Shown: one piece after another, positions 14,722 to 22,847 of the stretch | How positions within the stretch are numbered: position 1 is the stretch's first letter | Layout of the letters: every line of letters begins with the position of its first letter | Assembly (NCBI GenBank): GCA_029884425.1 | Contig: JAOUHV010000020.1 | Span: forward strand, 1-44,806 | Direction of reading: 5' to 3' | DNA length: 44,806 nucleotides | DNA from: Gammaproteobacteria bacterium | Lineage (GTDB): Bacteria > Pseudomonadota > Gammaproteobacteria > S012-40 | Position numbers and translations under genes: made by a program | Notes under the pieces: generated by a model | Database searches by the model: none | The model's input: the letters and a program-made list of their open reading frames with translations, nothing else | Told to the model about the DNA's origin: nothing

Positions 14722-15390
14722 ATGTTATTGAAATTGGTGAGTTATAAACTGTGCCCTTATGCTCAGCGAGTGTTGATTACGCTGCGCCATAAAAAAGTCC
14801 CCTACGATATTGAGTTTGTCGATATTGCCCAGCCGCCGGCATGGTTGAAGGAATTGTCGCCCTTGGGCGAGGTGCCGATCATGGTGGTGGACAACAAGGA
14901 GGTACTGTTTGAATCCTCGGTAATCTGCGAATTCATCGACGATACCACGCCGGGAGGGCGGTTATTGCCCGAGGACCCGTTGCTGCGTGCTCTGGACCGG
15001 AGTTGGATGGCCTATGCCGGCAGCGCGTTGCGAGGCGTGAGTGGGGTGATGCATGCCCGTACCCAGACGCAATGGGATGAATCACTGGATGTGCTGAAAA
15101 ACAAAATGTGCTGGCTGCAAAATGAATTGCAGCAAACCCCGTATTTCAATGGGCAGGCATTGACGCTGGTGGATTTTGCCTACGCGCCGCTGTTCATGCG
15201 GATGCGCCTGCTGCAACTGGACCGGGAGTTGGGCCTGACGGAACATTATCCTAAAGTAGCGGCCTGGGCGAAGGTGCTGCTGGCTTTACCACTGGTGCAG
15301 GGATCGGTGGTGAGTAATTTTGACGAGTTGTTCCGCGCCAACGTCGTCACACACGGCCCATTCACCGCACAGCGACTGGGTTGGCGCTAG
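14722..15390 (+). CDS. Glutathione S-transferase family protein
   Basis: This is a cytosolic GST of 222 aa. The thioredoxin-like N-domain has a Cys-type active site, LCPYAQRV (omega, zeta or beta-like rather than Tyr/Ser type), and the glutathione-contacting VPIMVVDNKEVLFESSVICEFI with the V-P and E-S pairs. The C-terminal all-helical domain contains TLVDFAYAPLF, the conserved N-capping motif. The ATG at 14722 is preceded by GGAA; an in-frame GTG at 14653 would add residues not typical of the fold. Substrate unknown. Confidence 0.9.
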   Translation: MLLKLVSYKLCPYAQRVLITLRHKKVPYDIEFVDIAQPPAWLKELSPLGEVPIMVVDNKEVLFESSVICEFIDDTTPGGRLLPEDPLLRALDRSWMAYAGSALRGVSGVMHARTQTQWDESLDVLKNKMCWLQNELQQTPYFNGQALTLVDFAYAPLFMRMRLLQLDRELGLTEHYPKVAAWAKVLLALPLVQGSVVSNFDELFRANVVTHGPFTAQRLGWR

Positions 15391-15397
15391 GACACGG

Positions 15398-16558
15398 TTA
15401 GTGGTCGTACAGCGTGAGTTGTTTGGCGTGGCAGCCCAGCATGATGTCTCCGCGCAAAAACGAAATCAGCAAATCCCCCAGTACCTGTTTGCGCCAGCCG
15501 TGTTCGAGGGCTGAGCTGCTCGGATTGGCCAGAAACTGCTCCAGCATTTTGCGGGTGGCCAGCAGATTGGGGTGGAGTTCAAAATCAGCGGCGGTCAGGC
15601 TGACGATGGCCTGCAGGGCATCGACCAGGGCGAAGTCTGCCGGAGACAGCTTTTGTTTGCGCTCATAGTCCGGCAGTGGCACAGGCGGCTGGGATTTGGC
15701 GGTGTGAATCAACTCGACCAGCGCCTGGCCGTGGCGGCGGACAAATCCTTCGGTCAGGCCACGGATATGCGCCAGCTCTTGTACCTTGTCGGGCAACTGA
15801 CGGCAAATGTCGATCAGCACCTCGTCCTTGCAGAGCCAGCCGCGTGGCAAGTCTTGCTGTTGCGCAGTGATTTCCCGCCAACTGGCCAATGCCTGCAGCA
15901 CACTGAGCTGTTGCGGTCGCAGTTTGTTGGCCTGCTTTACCCGCAGCCAGGCGGTTTCCGGTGGATTCTGGTACAGCGACGGCTCGGTCATGGCGGCAAA
16001 ATCGCTGTCCAGCCATTGCAGGCGATTACGCTCTTCCAGCATGGATTTCAGCTTGGGGTAGATTTGCGCCAGGTAGGTCACGTCTTCAATCGCGTATTGC
16101 AGCTGATTGGCCGGCAGCGGGCGACGGGTCCAGTCGGCGCGGGCGTGGCTTTTGTCCAGATTGACGCCCAACAGTTCCTGCACCAGGCTGGCATAACCCA
16201 GTTGCTCATCCAGGCCAATCAATGGCGCAGCCACTTGCGTGTCAAAAATGGGGCTGGGCAGTTCGCCGCGCAGGTTGTAAAAAATTTCCAGATCCTGACG
16301 GCCGGAATGCATCACCTTGGTGATGTTGCGGTTGTACAGCAGATCCAGCAGGGGCGACAGGTCGTCGATGGCCAGAGGATCAATGCAGGCAGCCAGCTCG
16401 GGCGTGGCAATTTGCACCAGGCACAGTTTGGGATAATAGGTTTTTTCCCGTAGAAATTCGGTATCCAGGGCGATCCAGGTTTGGTTTTGCAGCTGCTGAC
16501 AAAAGCTATCCAGAGCGGCGCCATCGGAAATAACTGTATAATCTGTATTGTTTTTCAT
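15398..16558 (-). CDS. rnd: Ribonuclease D
   Basis: RNase D is a 3'-to-5' exoribonuclease that trims tRNA precursors and other stable RNAs. The 386-aa product has the DEDD exonuclease core first (LDTEFLREKTYYPKLCLVQIA with Asp32 and Glu34, then HSGRQDLEIFYN and YAIEDVTYLAQIY), followed by the HRDC domain from about residue 210 (LSVLQALASWREITAQQQDLPRGW). The leader holds a 9-bp hairpin immediately before the ATG and no clear Shine-Dalgarno sequence. It follows the L,D-transpeptidase gene after 42 bases. Confidence 0.95.
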   Translation of the reverse strand: MKNNTDYTVISDGAALDSFCQQLQNQTWIALDTEFLREKTYYPKLCLVQIATPELAACIDPLAIDDLSPLLDLLYNRNITKVMHSGRQDLEIFYNLRGELPSPIFDTQVAAPLIGLDEQLGYASLVQELLGVNLDKSHARADWTRRPLPANQLQYAIEDVTYLAQIYPKLKSMLEERNRLQWLDSDFAAMTEPSLYQNPPETAWLRVKQANKLRPQQLSVLQALASWREITAQQQDLPRGWLCKDEVLIDICRQLPDKVQELAHIRGLTEGFVRRHGQALVELIHTAKSQPPVPLPDYERKQKLSPADFALVDALQAIVSLTAADFELHPNLLATRKMLEQFLANPSSSALEHGWRKQVLGDLLISFLRGDIMLGCHAKQLTLYDH

Positions 16559-16560
16559 GC

Positions 16561-16590
16561 GCCAAGACTACCAGATGTGGCAGTCTTGGC
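16561..16590 (-). promoter_or_regulatory. Hairpin in the rnd leader
   Basis: A perfect 9-bp stem (16561-16569 with 16582-16590) ends two bases before the rnd ATG. It lies between the transpeptidase stop and rnd and lacks a T-tract, so it is not a usual terminator. It covers the place where a ribosome site would lie. It may influence rnd translation or define the 3' end of the upstream message. Confidence 0.4.
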
Positions 16591-16600
16591 AAATAGGTCA

Positions 16601-18241
16601 TCAGCTGTTCGGCAGTATTTCCACCGGCCCGGTAGCGATGTTTTCGTTGCGATCATAAATATCGTCGCGGAACTGCACCCGGCCATGTTCATCCACCCAG
16701 GCGGTCCAATACAGCAGGTAGATGGGAACGGTTTTTTTCAGGGTAATGCGCTGGGTTTTGCCGTCGCGAATGGTGTCGCGAATTTTGCGCTGATCCCAGC
16801 CCTCGTCGTTCAACAGTTTGTACGCCAGGGTGATAGGGCGCTCAATGCGAATACAGCCGGAACTGAAAGTGCGCACTTCCTTGTTGAACAGTTCGCGTGA
16901 AGGCGTGTCGTGCAGATAAATGCTCCAGCTGTTGGGGAACATGAACTTGATGTTGCCCAGGCTGTTGTTGGGGCCGGGGTCCTGCACCAGATAATACGGG
17001 AAATTGTCTTCATTCAGCGTGGTCCAGTCGACCTGCAGCGGGTCAATTTCAGTGGCGTCCTTTTTCCATGAATCGAATACGCGCATCCGGTTGGTGGTCA
17101 GGAACTGACCATCTTTCTGGATTTTGGGCAGCAAATCCTGTTTGGCGATGCTCGCCGGGACGTGCCAGGTTGGGTTGATGTCCAGGTACTCAATCTGGTT
17201 GGCAAAGGCCGGTGTGCCTCGATAGGTCTTGCCGATGATAACGCGCATCTCCAGGCTGGGCGTGCCGTTTTCCACCAGCTCCAATTGATAGCCGGCCATG
17301 TTTACCATTACATAGCGCTGCCCCAGATCGCGTGGCAGCCAGCGCCAGCGTTCCATGTTTTGCTGAATCTGCTTGATGCGATCATCCAGTGAAATGTTCA
17401 GCGAGCGGCGAGTGATGCGGCCGACCATGCCATCCACCTCGTGGCCGTATTGATGCTGAAAGTCACGAACCGCCTGCTCCACATCCGTGTCGAGCAGATC
17501 GGCGTAGGTCGGCGGTGTGTTGGCCAGAAACCCTTCGCTGATCAGGCGCTGCCGCAGTGGAATAATGGCGGGATCACGATCGCCCAGGCGCAGGGTATTG
17601 CGTCCAGGTACCGTGGGCCAGGTGGGGGTTTGACTTTGCAGTTGACGATAATTGGCCAAGGCGCGCTTGAGTAGCTGATACTGCGGATGCGGCGGCGGCA
17701 GTTCGCGCAGCAGTTTGGGCAGGTTGCGTTCGTCAATGGCTTGCCGCAGCAGGGTGATGGGGTCGACCTTGGGTGGATCCACATACCAGCGGGGATCAAC
17801 GGCGCGGGGATACTGATAGCCGGCGCGAACCTCAATGGAGTAACGCAAAAACGCGTCGGTAAGCAGCAACTCCAGGCGGGCGCGGTTAATGATGCGGTTT
17901 GACTTCCAGAGGTAGCGAATGCCGTCGATGTGATACTCACTGGGATCCAGACCCTCCAGGTGGCTGTCAATCAGGGCGTCGCGAAACAGTGCAGCGTTTT
18001 CACTCATGCCCCAGGTGGCGTCCCAAATAGGTTGATACTGGCGAGGCGTGTAAAATTCGCGCAGCATGGGGCGATTGATGTCGGGGGCCCAGCTGGAGGG
18101 GCCTTCCTGAGCCAGTAGTTGTTCGATGTGCTGTGGAATCGTGGGCTCTGGTGCCTTTTCGGCACTGTGAACCTGGCCAATGGGAAAAGCCAATGACAGC
18201 AAAATCAACAGGATAGCGTAATTACAAACAGCGTTGCGCAT
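16601..18241 (-). CDS. YcbB-type L,D-transpeptidase
   Basis: This periplasmic enzyme forms 3-3 cross-links in peptidoglycan. The 546-aa protein has a signal peptide (AILLILLSLAFPIGQVHSA), an N-terminal scaffold domain (LNCIKE region replaced by REFYTPRQYQPIW), a peptidoglycan-binding domain near 230-280 (LRQRLISEGFL, VRDFQHQYGHEVDGMVG) and a YkuD catalytic domain from about 310. The active site is the H-D-T-P-S loop and SSGCIRIE, with the nucleophilic Cys near 460. This matches the LdtD/YcbB subfamily by length and domain order. It is likely cotranscribed with rnd. Confidence 0.93.
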   Translation of the reverse strand: MRNAVCNYAILLILLSLAFPIGQVHSAEKAPEPTIPQHIEQLLAQEGPSSWAPDINRPMLREFYTPRQYQPIWDATWGMSENAALFRDALIDSHLEGLDPSEYHIDGIRYLWKSNRIINRARLELLLTDAFLRYSIEVRAGYQYPRAVDPRWYVDPPKVDPITLLRQAIDERNLPKLLRELPPPHPQYQLLKRALANYRQLQSQTPTWPTVPGRNTLRLGDRDPAIIPLRQRLISEGFLANTPPTYADLLDTDVEQAVRDFQHQYGHEVDGMVGRITRRSLNISLDDRIKQIQQNMERWRWLPRDLGQRYVMVNMAGYQLELVENGTPSLEMRVIIGKTYRGTPAFANQIEYLDINPTWHVPASIAKQDLLPKIQKDGQFLTTNRMRVFDSWKKDATEIDPLQVDWTTLNEDNFPYYLVQDPGPNNSLGNIKFMFPNSWSIYLHDTPSRELFNKEVRTFSSGCIRIERPITLAYKLLNDEGWDQRKIRDTIRDGKTQRITLKKTVPIYLLYWTAWVDEHGRVQFRDDIYDRNENIATGPVEILPNS

Positions 18242-18362
18242 GACCTTTACCGGTCTCTCCGGGAATATCCGCCAAAACTAATATACTATTCGACACATCA
18301 GCCGGGATTTTGATAGTTGGAATCCAAAATATTTATGTCTGTCAGCCAGGGGGCGCTGTAAC

Positions 18363-18950
18363 GTGAGTCGATTACTGATTGATTTTAGACCAGAATTTGA
18401 AACGGACTCGAAACTGCCAATGCTGCTGGAAGGCAGTCTGGCCGAGCACGAGCAAATCTGGCTGTGGGACCACTTTTTTGCGTTGGTGATGCAGCAGTTG
18501 GCCGAGGATGAACTGGCCAATCACTTGCTGGAAACCCTGGGGCAGTGGGCTGGCGCCTATGCGACCAAAATATTTTTGCCGGTGAATGAATTGCACGCCG
18601 AGGGCGCGATGCGGCTGGATGGCAAGCTGACGATTGCGACCATCAGCGGCAGCGTCGACGAGTGCTACGTGATCCAGGCGCAACCTCGCGCCGGCGACTG
18701 GCCGCAAGTGACCGTCCGGTTGCCCGAACAGCCAACCCCCAACCGTCTGGCCTATGCCCCGATCGCGGTTGCGCAATTTTTTCTGAATAAAAATCCACTA
18801 TTTTTCCGAGAGTTGCCGCTGCATATTTTGGCCATGCGCAAGTTTTATCAACAACACAGCCGGCGGGAGGCGAGCAGCGTCAGTGAGGCACCCGGCTATG
18901 CTTTCCAGATGGCCATGCGCTTTTTTGACGACATGCAGCGCAAGTCCTGA
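18363..18950 (+). CDS. Uncharacterised 195-aa protein upstream of hrpB
   Basis: I do not recognise the family. The sequence has no signal peptide or membrane segment. It is acidic and helix-rich at the start (EHEQIWLWDHFFALVMQQLAEDELANHLLETLG), with a strand-rich middle (MRLDGKLTIATISGSVDECYVIQ) and a conserved-looking PIAVAQFFLNKNPLFFRELPLHILAMRKFY. The start is GTG with AGGGGG upstream. It ends five bases before hrpB, so the two form an operon. Codon use is like that of its neighbours. Confidence 0.75.
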   Translation: MSRLLIDFRPEFETDSKLPMLLEGSLAEHEQIWLWDHFFALVMQQLAEDELANHLLETLGQWAGAYATKIFLPVNELHAEGAMRLDGKLTIATISGSVDECYVIQAQPRAGDWPQVTVRLPEQPTPNRLAYAPIAVAQFFLNKNPLFFRELPLHILAMRKFYQQHSRREASSVSEAPGYAFQMAMRFFDDMQRKS

Positions 18951-18955
18951 TTGCC

Positions 18956-21442
18956 ATGTCGTTACCGATTGAAGCCTATCTCGCGCCGCTGCAGCAGCTG
19001 CTGGTCCAGCATCCCAATGTCATTTTGCAGGCTGAACCCGGCGCGGGGAAAACCACCGTCGTGCCGCTGGCCTTGCTGCAGGCGCCGTGGCTGGCCGGCC
19101 AGCGCATTGTGATGCTGGAGCCGCGTCGTCTGGCGGCACGCAGCGTCGCGGTGTACATGGCCAGTTGTCTGGGCGAGGAACCGGGGCAGACCGTGGGATA
19201 TCGCACCCGCATGGACAGCAAGGTGAGCAAGCAGACCCGGCTGGAAGTGGTCACCGAAGGTGTGCTGACGCGCATGTTGCAGGATGATCCTGCGCTGGAA
19301 GCCTATGGATTGGTGATTTTTGACGAATTTCACGAACGATCGCTGCAGGCCGATCTGGCGCTGGCGCTGTGTCTGGATGTGCAGGCGAATCTGCGCGACG
19401 AGCTGAAGCTGCTGCTGATGTCGGCCACCCTGGACAGCGATGTGCTCAGCCGCATGCTGGGGCAGGCGCCCGTGCTGAATTGTCCGGGCAGGCAGTTTCC
19501 GGTGACGGTGAATTACCGCCCCTGCGAGCCTCGCCAGCGCTGGGATGTACTGGTCAGCGTGATCATGCAGGCGTTGCAGCAACACGCTGGCAGCCAGTTG
19601 GTGTTTTTGCCCGGCAGTGGCGAGATTCGACGGGTGGAAGAAATGCTGCGCCAGCAATCGCTGCCGGCGGAGGTGCTGATTGCTCCGCTGTATGGCGATC
19701 TGGATCGGCAGCAGCAACTGCAGGCGATTACCGCGCCCGCGCCGGGGCGGCGCAAGATTGTGCTGGCGACCAACATCGCCGAGACCAGTTTGACCATCGA
19801 AGGCGTCAATGTGGTGATCGACAGCGGGCAGGCGCGGCAGGCGCGATTCGATGCTGACAGCGGTATGAGCCGGCTGCAGTTGCGGCAGATTTCCCAGGCT
19901 TCGGCGCGGCAGCGTGCCGGACGTGCCGGGCGTCTGCAGGCGGGGGTGTGCTACCGGCTGTGGGCGGAGGCCGAGCAAGCGCGGATGCTGGAATTTGACG
20001 ATGCCGAAATCAAATCCGCCGACATGCTGCCATTGGTGCTGGAACTGGCGCAGTGGGGCGTGCGCGACCTGAACCAGTTGCGCTGGCTGGACGTGCCCAG
20101 TGCCGGCAGCGTTGAGCAGGCGCGGACGTTGGCGCGGCAGCTGGAGTTGCTCGACGAGCAGGGGCAGTTGACCGAACTGGGGCGGCAGGCGGCGAAGTTG
20201 GGCGTGCATCCCCGTCTGGCGCACATGATGCTGCGCGCCAGCCAGCTGGGGCTGGGCGAGGCCGCGTGCGAGCTGGCGGCGATGCTGGGCGAGCGACCGC
20301 TGCTGGGCAATCAGGAAGCCGACCTGTGGGAACATTTTCAGGCGCTGCAGGCCGCCAAGCGTGGCAAGTCGCGTCAGGATGCCGGACTGGTGCAGCGCAT
20401 CGTCCGTCAGGCGGGGCAATGGCAGCGACAACTGGCAGGCAGTGGCGGCCAGATTCGTGAGGCGAGTCAGCTCGGTTTGCTGCTGGCACTGGCCTATCCT
20501 GATCGGGTCGCGATGTTGCGCAGTCCCGGCAGTGGCCGTTACCGCCTGAGCAATGGTCGTGGCGCGGCATTGGTGGCGCATCACCCGCTGGCAACACACC
20601 CATTTCTGGCCGTGGCCGAGCTGGGCAGCGACGCGGCCGAGCCGGTGATCCGGCTGGCGGCTCCGCTGCTGGAAGCTGATCTGCGCCAGCAGTTTGCAGC
20701 CCAGATCGAACAGTTCGACCAGGTTGGCTGGGACAGGGCCAGTGGTGCGGTGGTGGCGCAACGGCAGTGGCGGCTGGGCGAGCTGTTGTTGCAAAAACAG
20801 GAGCTGACACCGGATACGGCTCAGCGGCAGCAGGGTTTGCTGCAGGGCATACGCCAACAAGGTCTGGATTGTTTGCCGTGGGACGATGGCAGTCGTCAGC
20901 TGTGCGCACGGTTACAGTTGCTGCGCGAGTGGTTGCCGGAACAGGGTTGGCCGGATTGTTCGGCGCAAGCTCTGCTGGACACGCTGGAGGGCTGGCTGTT
21001 GCCGTATCTAGACCGCATGAACCGTCTTACTCACCTGTCGCAACTGAATCTGCGCGATATTCTGCTGGCCAGACTGGACTGGAACCAACAGCAACAACTG
21101 GAGGCATTGGCGCCTACGCATTTTGTAGTGCCGACCGGTTCGCGCATTGCCATCGATTACAGTGTCCAGCCGCCGGTATTGGCGGTACGGCTGCAGGAAT
21201 TATTCGGCTATGACCAGCATCCCAGTATCGCCCAGGGGCGATTGCCGCTGACGTTGCATCTGTTGTCGCCGGCCATGCGCCCGGCGCAGGTTACCCAGAA
21301 TCTGCCCGGCTTCTGGCGTGACAGTTATCAGTTGGTGAAGAAGGATTTGAAGGGGCGTTATCCCAAGCACTCCTGGCCCGATGATCCGCTGCAGGCGGTG
21401 GCGATACGCGGCACCAAGAAACAGTCAGGTAACCTGCCCTGA
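18956..21442 (+). CDS. hrpB: ATP-dependent RNA helicase HrpB
   Basis: HrpB is a DEAH-type helicase of unknown cellular target, widespread in proteobacteria. The 828-aa product has the full motif set: Walker A GAGKTT (29-34), motif Ia LEPRRLAARS, motif II DEFH (123-126), motif III SATLD, motif V ATNIAETSLTIEGV and motif VI QRAGRAGR. A helical HA2-like domain follows, and the HrpB-specific C-terminal region ends with LPGFWRDSYQLVKKDLKGRYPKHSWPDDP. Length is typical. The gap that follows has no gene and contains DnaA-box repeats. Confidence 0.96.
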   Translation: MSLPIEAYLAPLQQLLVQHPNVILQAEPGAGKTTVVPLALLQAPWLAGQRIVMLEPRRLAARSVAVYMASCLGEEPGQTVGYRTRMDSKVSKQTRLEVVTEGVLTRMLQDDPALEAYGLVIFDEFHERSLQADLALALCLDVQANLRDELKLLLMSATLDSDVLSRMLGQAPVLNCPGRQFPVTVNYRPCEPRQRWDVLVSVIMQALQQHAGSQLVFLPGSGEIRRVEEMLRQQSLPAEVLIAPLYGDLDRQQQLQAITAPAPGRRKIVLATNIAETSLTIEGVNVVIDSGQARQARFDADSGMSRLQLRQISQASARQRAGRAGRLQAGVCYRLWAEAEQARMLEFDDAEIKSADMLPLVLELAQWGVRDLNQLRWLDVPSAGSVEQARTLARQLELLDEQGQLTELGRQAAKLGVHPRLAHMMLRASQLGLGEAACELAAMLGERPLLGNQEADLWEHFQALQAAKRGKSRQDAGLVQRIVRQAGQWQRQLAGSGGQIREASQLGLLLALAYPDRVAMLRSPGSGRYRLSNGRGAALVAHHPLATHPFLAVAELGSDAAEPVIRLAAPLLEADLRQQFAAQIEQFDQVGWDRASGAVVAQRQWRLGELLLQKQELTPDTAQRQQGLLQGIRQQGLDCLPWDDGSRQLCARLQLLREWLPEQGWPDCSAQALLDTLEGWLLPYLDRMNRLTHLSQLNLRDILLARLDWNQQQQLEALAPTHFVVPTGSRIAIDYSVQPPVLAVRLQELFGYDQHPSIAQGRLPLTLHLLSPAMRPAQVTQNLPGFWRDSYQLVKKDLKGRYPKHSWPDDPLQAVAIRGTKKQSGNLP

Positions 21443-21482
21443 GTCGCAGCGAGACAATCAGTGCAAGCGCTGATGTGAGCGG

Positions 21483-21732
21483 TTGCTAGCGTCTTTTTGT
21501 CAAGCGATTGCCAAATAATTGTCAGACTTTTCCACAGCGAAAATTTTGATTGACAGCCATCGGTGAAAATTTCCTGCCTAACTTGGCTTGACTTATAAAA
21601 TCGCATATAAAACATATAGTTACGTCATGGCTAGTTTTTTGATCAATTTAAAGTGGAGCACCATATCATGCGGGTTTGAGCCACTTTCCCCCAATGCATC
21701 CACATACTTATCCACAGGTTTTGTGGATAAGT
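21483..21732 (+). repeat. Origin-like unit, copy A
   Basis: In order this unit has: a 21-mer TTGCTAGCGT... ending CTTTTTGTCAA (21483-21503); a TTTTCCACA box (21528-21536); an AT-rich block around 21590-21650; GATCAATTTAAAG (21641-21653); CTTTCCCCCAA (21684-21694); and the palindrome made of TTATCCACA (21708-21716), a 5-bp spacer and TGTGGATAA (21722-21730). From the GATC element to the first consensus DnaA box is 67 bp, identical to copy B. Confidence 0.75.
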
Positions 21733-22026
21733 GAAAAATTCGTAGGCAGATGCCTGAGTTAGCCTCGTTTGTGCAATTTGAGGGTGAATGATGCGCGGTA
21801 TCTCTGGGGAAAATATCCGGGATGAGGTGTGGATGAGGGGGGAGTGAAAATGGGTTTGGGGGCGAGATTTGGGACTGGCGAGAATGGCGCGACTCTGGTT
21901 GGATGATTGGTAGCGCGGAGGGGGAGTTGTAGCTGGAACAGGCGTTTTATTGCTCGTGTGGAAAACCGTCGCGCGAAAGCTTGCGGAGGCAATCTTGGAT
22001 TGTAGTTTGTCACCGAAAGTGGGTGT
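21733..22026. other. G-rich spacer between the two origin-like units
   Basis: This is a 294-bp spacer without a gene. The plus strand is markedly G-rich, with four G-tracts (21837-21842, 21852-21854, 21858-21862, 21871-21873) that could form a quadruplex with long loops. It also has single-mismatch DnaA boxes at 21828-21836 and 21957-21965, both in the reverse orientation. Confidence 0.5.
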
Positions 22027-22284
22027 TTGCTAACGCCTTTTTGTCAATGCAAAGCCAATTTCTTGGCGAGGTTTTCCACAGCGGTCTTATTTTGTACGAG
22101 GAGCGCTGATTGGATGTCGGGAGTGGCTGGAATTTGATTTTTATTCAATAAATACAATAAAAACAGCTAGTTATAATTGAGTGAAAAATGATCAATTTAA
22201 AGCGTTGGCCGATTTGGCAAGAACAAACCCAGCTTTCCCCCAAGAGATGCACAGAGTTATCCACAGATTTTGTGGATAACTCTG
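22027..22284 (+). repeat. Origin-like unit, copy B
   Basis: It repeats the layout of copy A: the 21-mer ending CTTTTTGTCAA (22027-22047, 2 mismatches to copy A); TTTTCCACA (22072-22080); an AT-rich block around 22135-22190; GATCAATTTAAAG (22190-22202); CTTTCCCCCAA (22233-22243); then TTATCCACA (22257-22265), a 5-bp spacer and TGTGGATAA (22271-22279). The palindrome has 14-bp perfect arms here (22252-22265 with 22271-22284). Sequence between these blocks is not conserved with copy A. Confidence 0.75.
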
Positions 22285-22305
22285 GGGCTGTGAATGTTGT
22301 GGATG

Positions 22306-22773
22306 TCAGGCGACGCCAGTGACTGGATTTTTCGCCGCGCCGGTGCCAAGAGGCGGGTGGTTGTTGTCCATTTCGGTTTCGGTATCGAAGTCCATGGTTT
22401 GGTAGCGTGGTGCGAGGCGAGGGCTTTCTACATCGTCATTGGTGGCGTCGTGAGCGTTGCCCTCCAGCGGCTGGGTCAGTTGCTGTGGTGGGTTTTCGCA
22501 TAGCACCTGGGCACCATTGCTGAGGTGTTGATAAATTTTTTGGTAATTGCTGGCCATTTCCTGCAGTAATTGCGCACTTTGGCTGAAGTGCTGGTCGACT
22601 TTTTGCCGGTAGAGCACTTGTTCGCGCTGCATGTCCTGCAGTTGGGCTTCCATCTCGGCGGAGCGTTTGCGGTAGTTTTTGAGGTAGAGGTTGCGGTTGA
22701 CCAGTGCGCCAATGCCGGCGCCGGCGGCCAGGGCGATCAGGCCGACAACCCATGTGATGGCAGATCCTTCCAT
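22306..22773 (-). CDS. zapG: ZapG/YhcB-type cell envelope protein (DUF1043)
   Basis: This inner-membrane protein has one N-terminal transmembrane helix (ITWVVGLIALAAGAGIGALV, residues 6-26) and a cytoplasmic coiled coil (RKRSAEMEAQLQDMQREQVLYRQKVDQHFSQSAQLLQEM), then SNYQKIYQHLSNGAQVLC. These are hallmarks of YhcB, renamed ZapG, which links cell division and envelope synthesis. It has 155 aa with a low-complexity acidic tail. AGGA lies about seven bases before the ATG. It reads leftward and ends at the edge of the origin-like region. Confidence 0.9.
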   Translation of the reverse strand: MEGSAITWVVGLIALAAGAGIGALVNRNLYLKNYRKRSAEMEAQLQDMQREQVLYRQKVDQHFSQSAQLLQEMASNYQKIYQHLSNGAQVLCENPPQQLTQPLEGNAHDATNDDVESPRLAPRYQTMDFDTETEMDNNHPPLGTGAAKNPVTGVA

Positions 22774-22847
22774 GATGTTTCCTCGCGGCTAGGTTGGGGG
22801 AGTCCCCATCCTACCCGGATTCCACTGGTCAGGCCAACGCCAACGGG

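Larger units (their letters stand above)
21443..22305. other. Candidate replication origin or DnaA-control locus
   Basis: This 860-bp gene-free region carries four perfect DnaA boxes (TTATCCACA at 21708 and 22257 on plus, and the inverse at 21722 and 22271). Near-matches lie at 21528, 21828, 21957, 22072 and 22298. The boxes are arranged in two diverged copies of one unit, each with an AT-rich stretch and a GATC-containing 13-mer upstream of the box pair. This is the general architecture of an oriC (duplex unwinding element beside DnaA boxes). No dnaA, rpmH, gidA or parAB is visible in the window, so a DnaA-titration locus or secondary site is equally possible. Confidence 0.55.

Noticed and set aside
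18962-20860. 632-aa open frame antisense to hrpB
   Set aside because: It is a shadow of the hrpB codon pattern, very rich in His, Gln and Arg, with no recognisable domain.
21759-22013. 84-aa minus-strand frame between the origin-like units
   Set aside because: It starts with GTG without a ribosome site and its Pro/Arg-rich composition reflects the G-rich strand rather than a protein.
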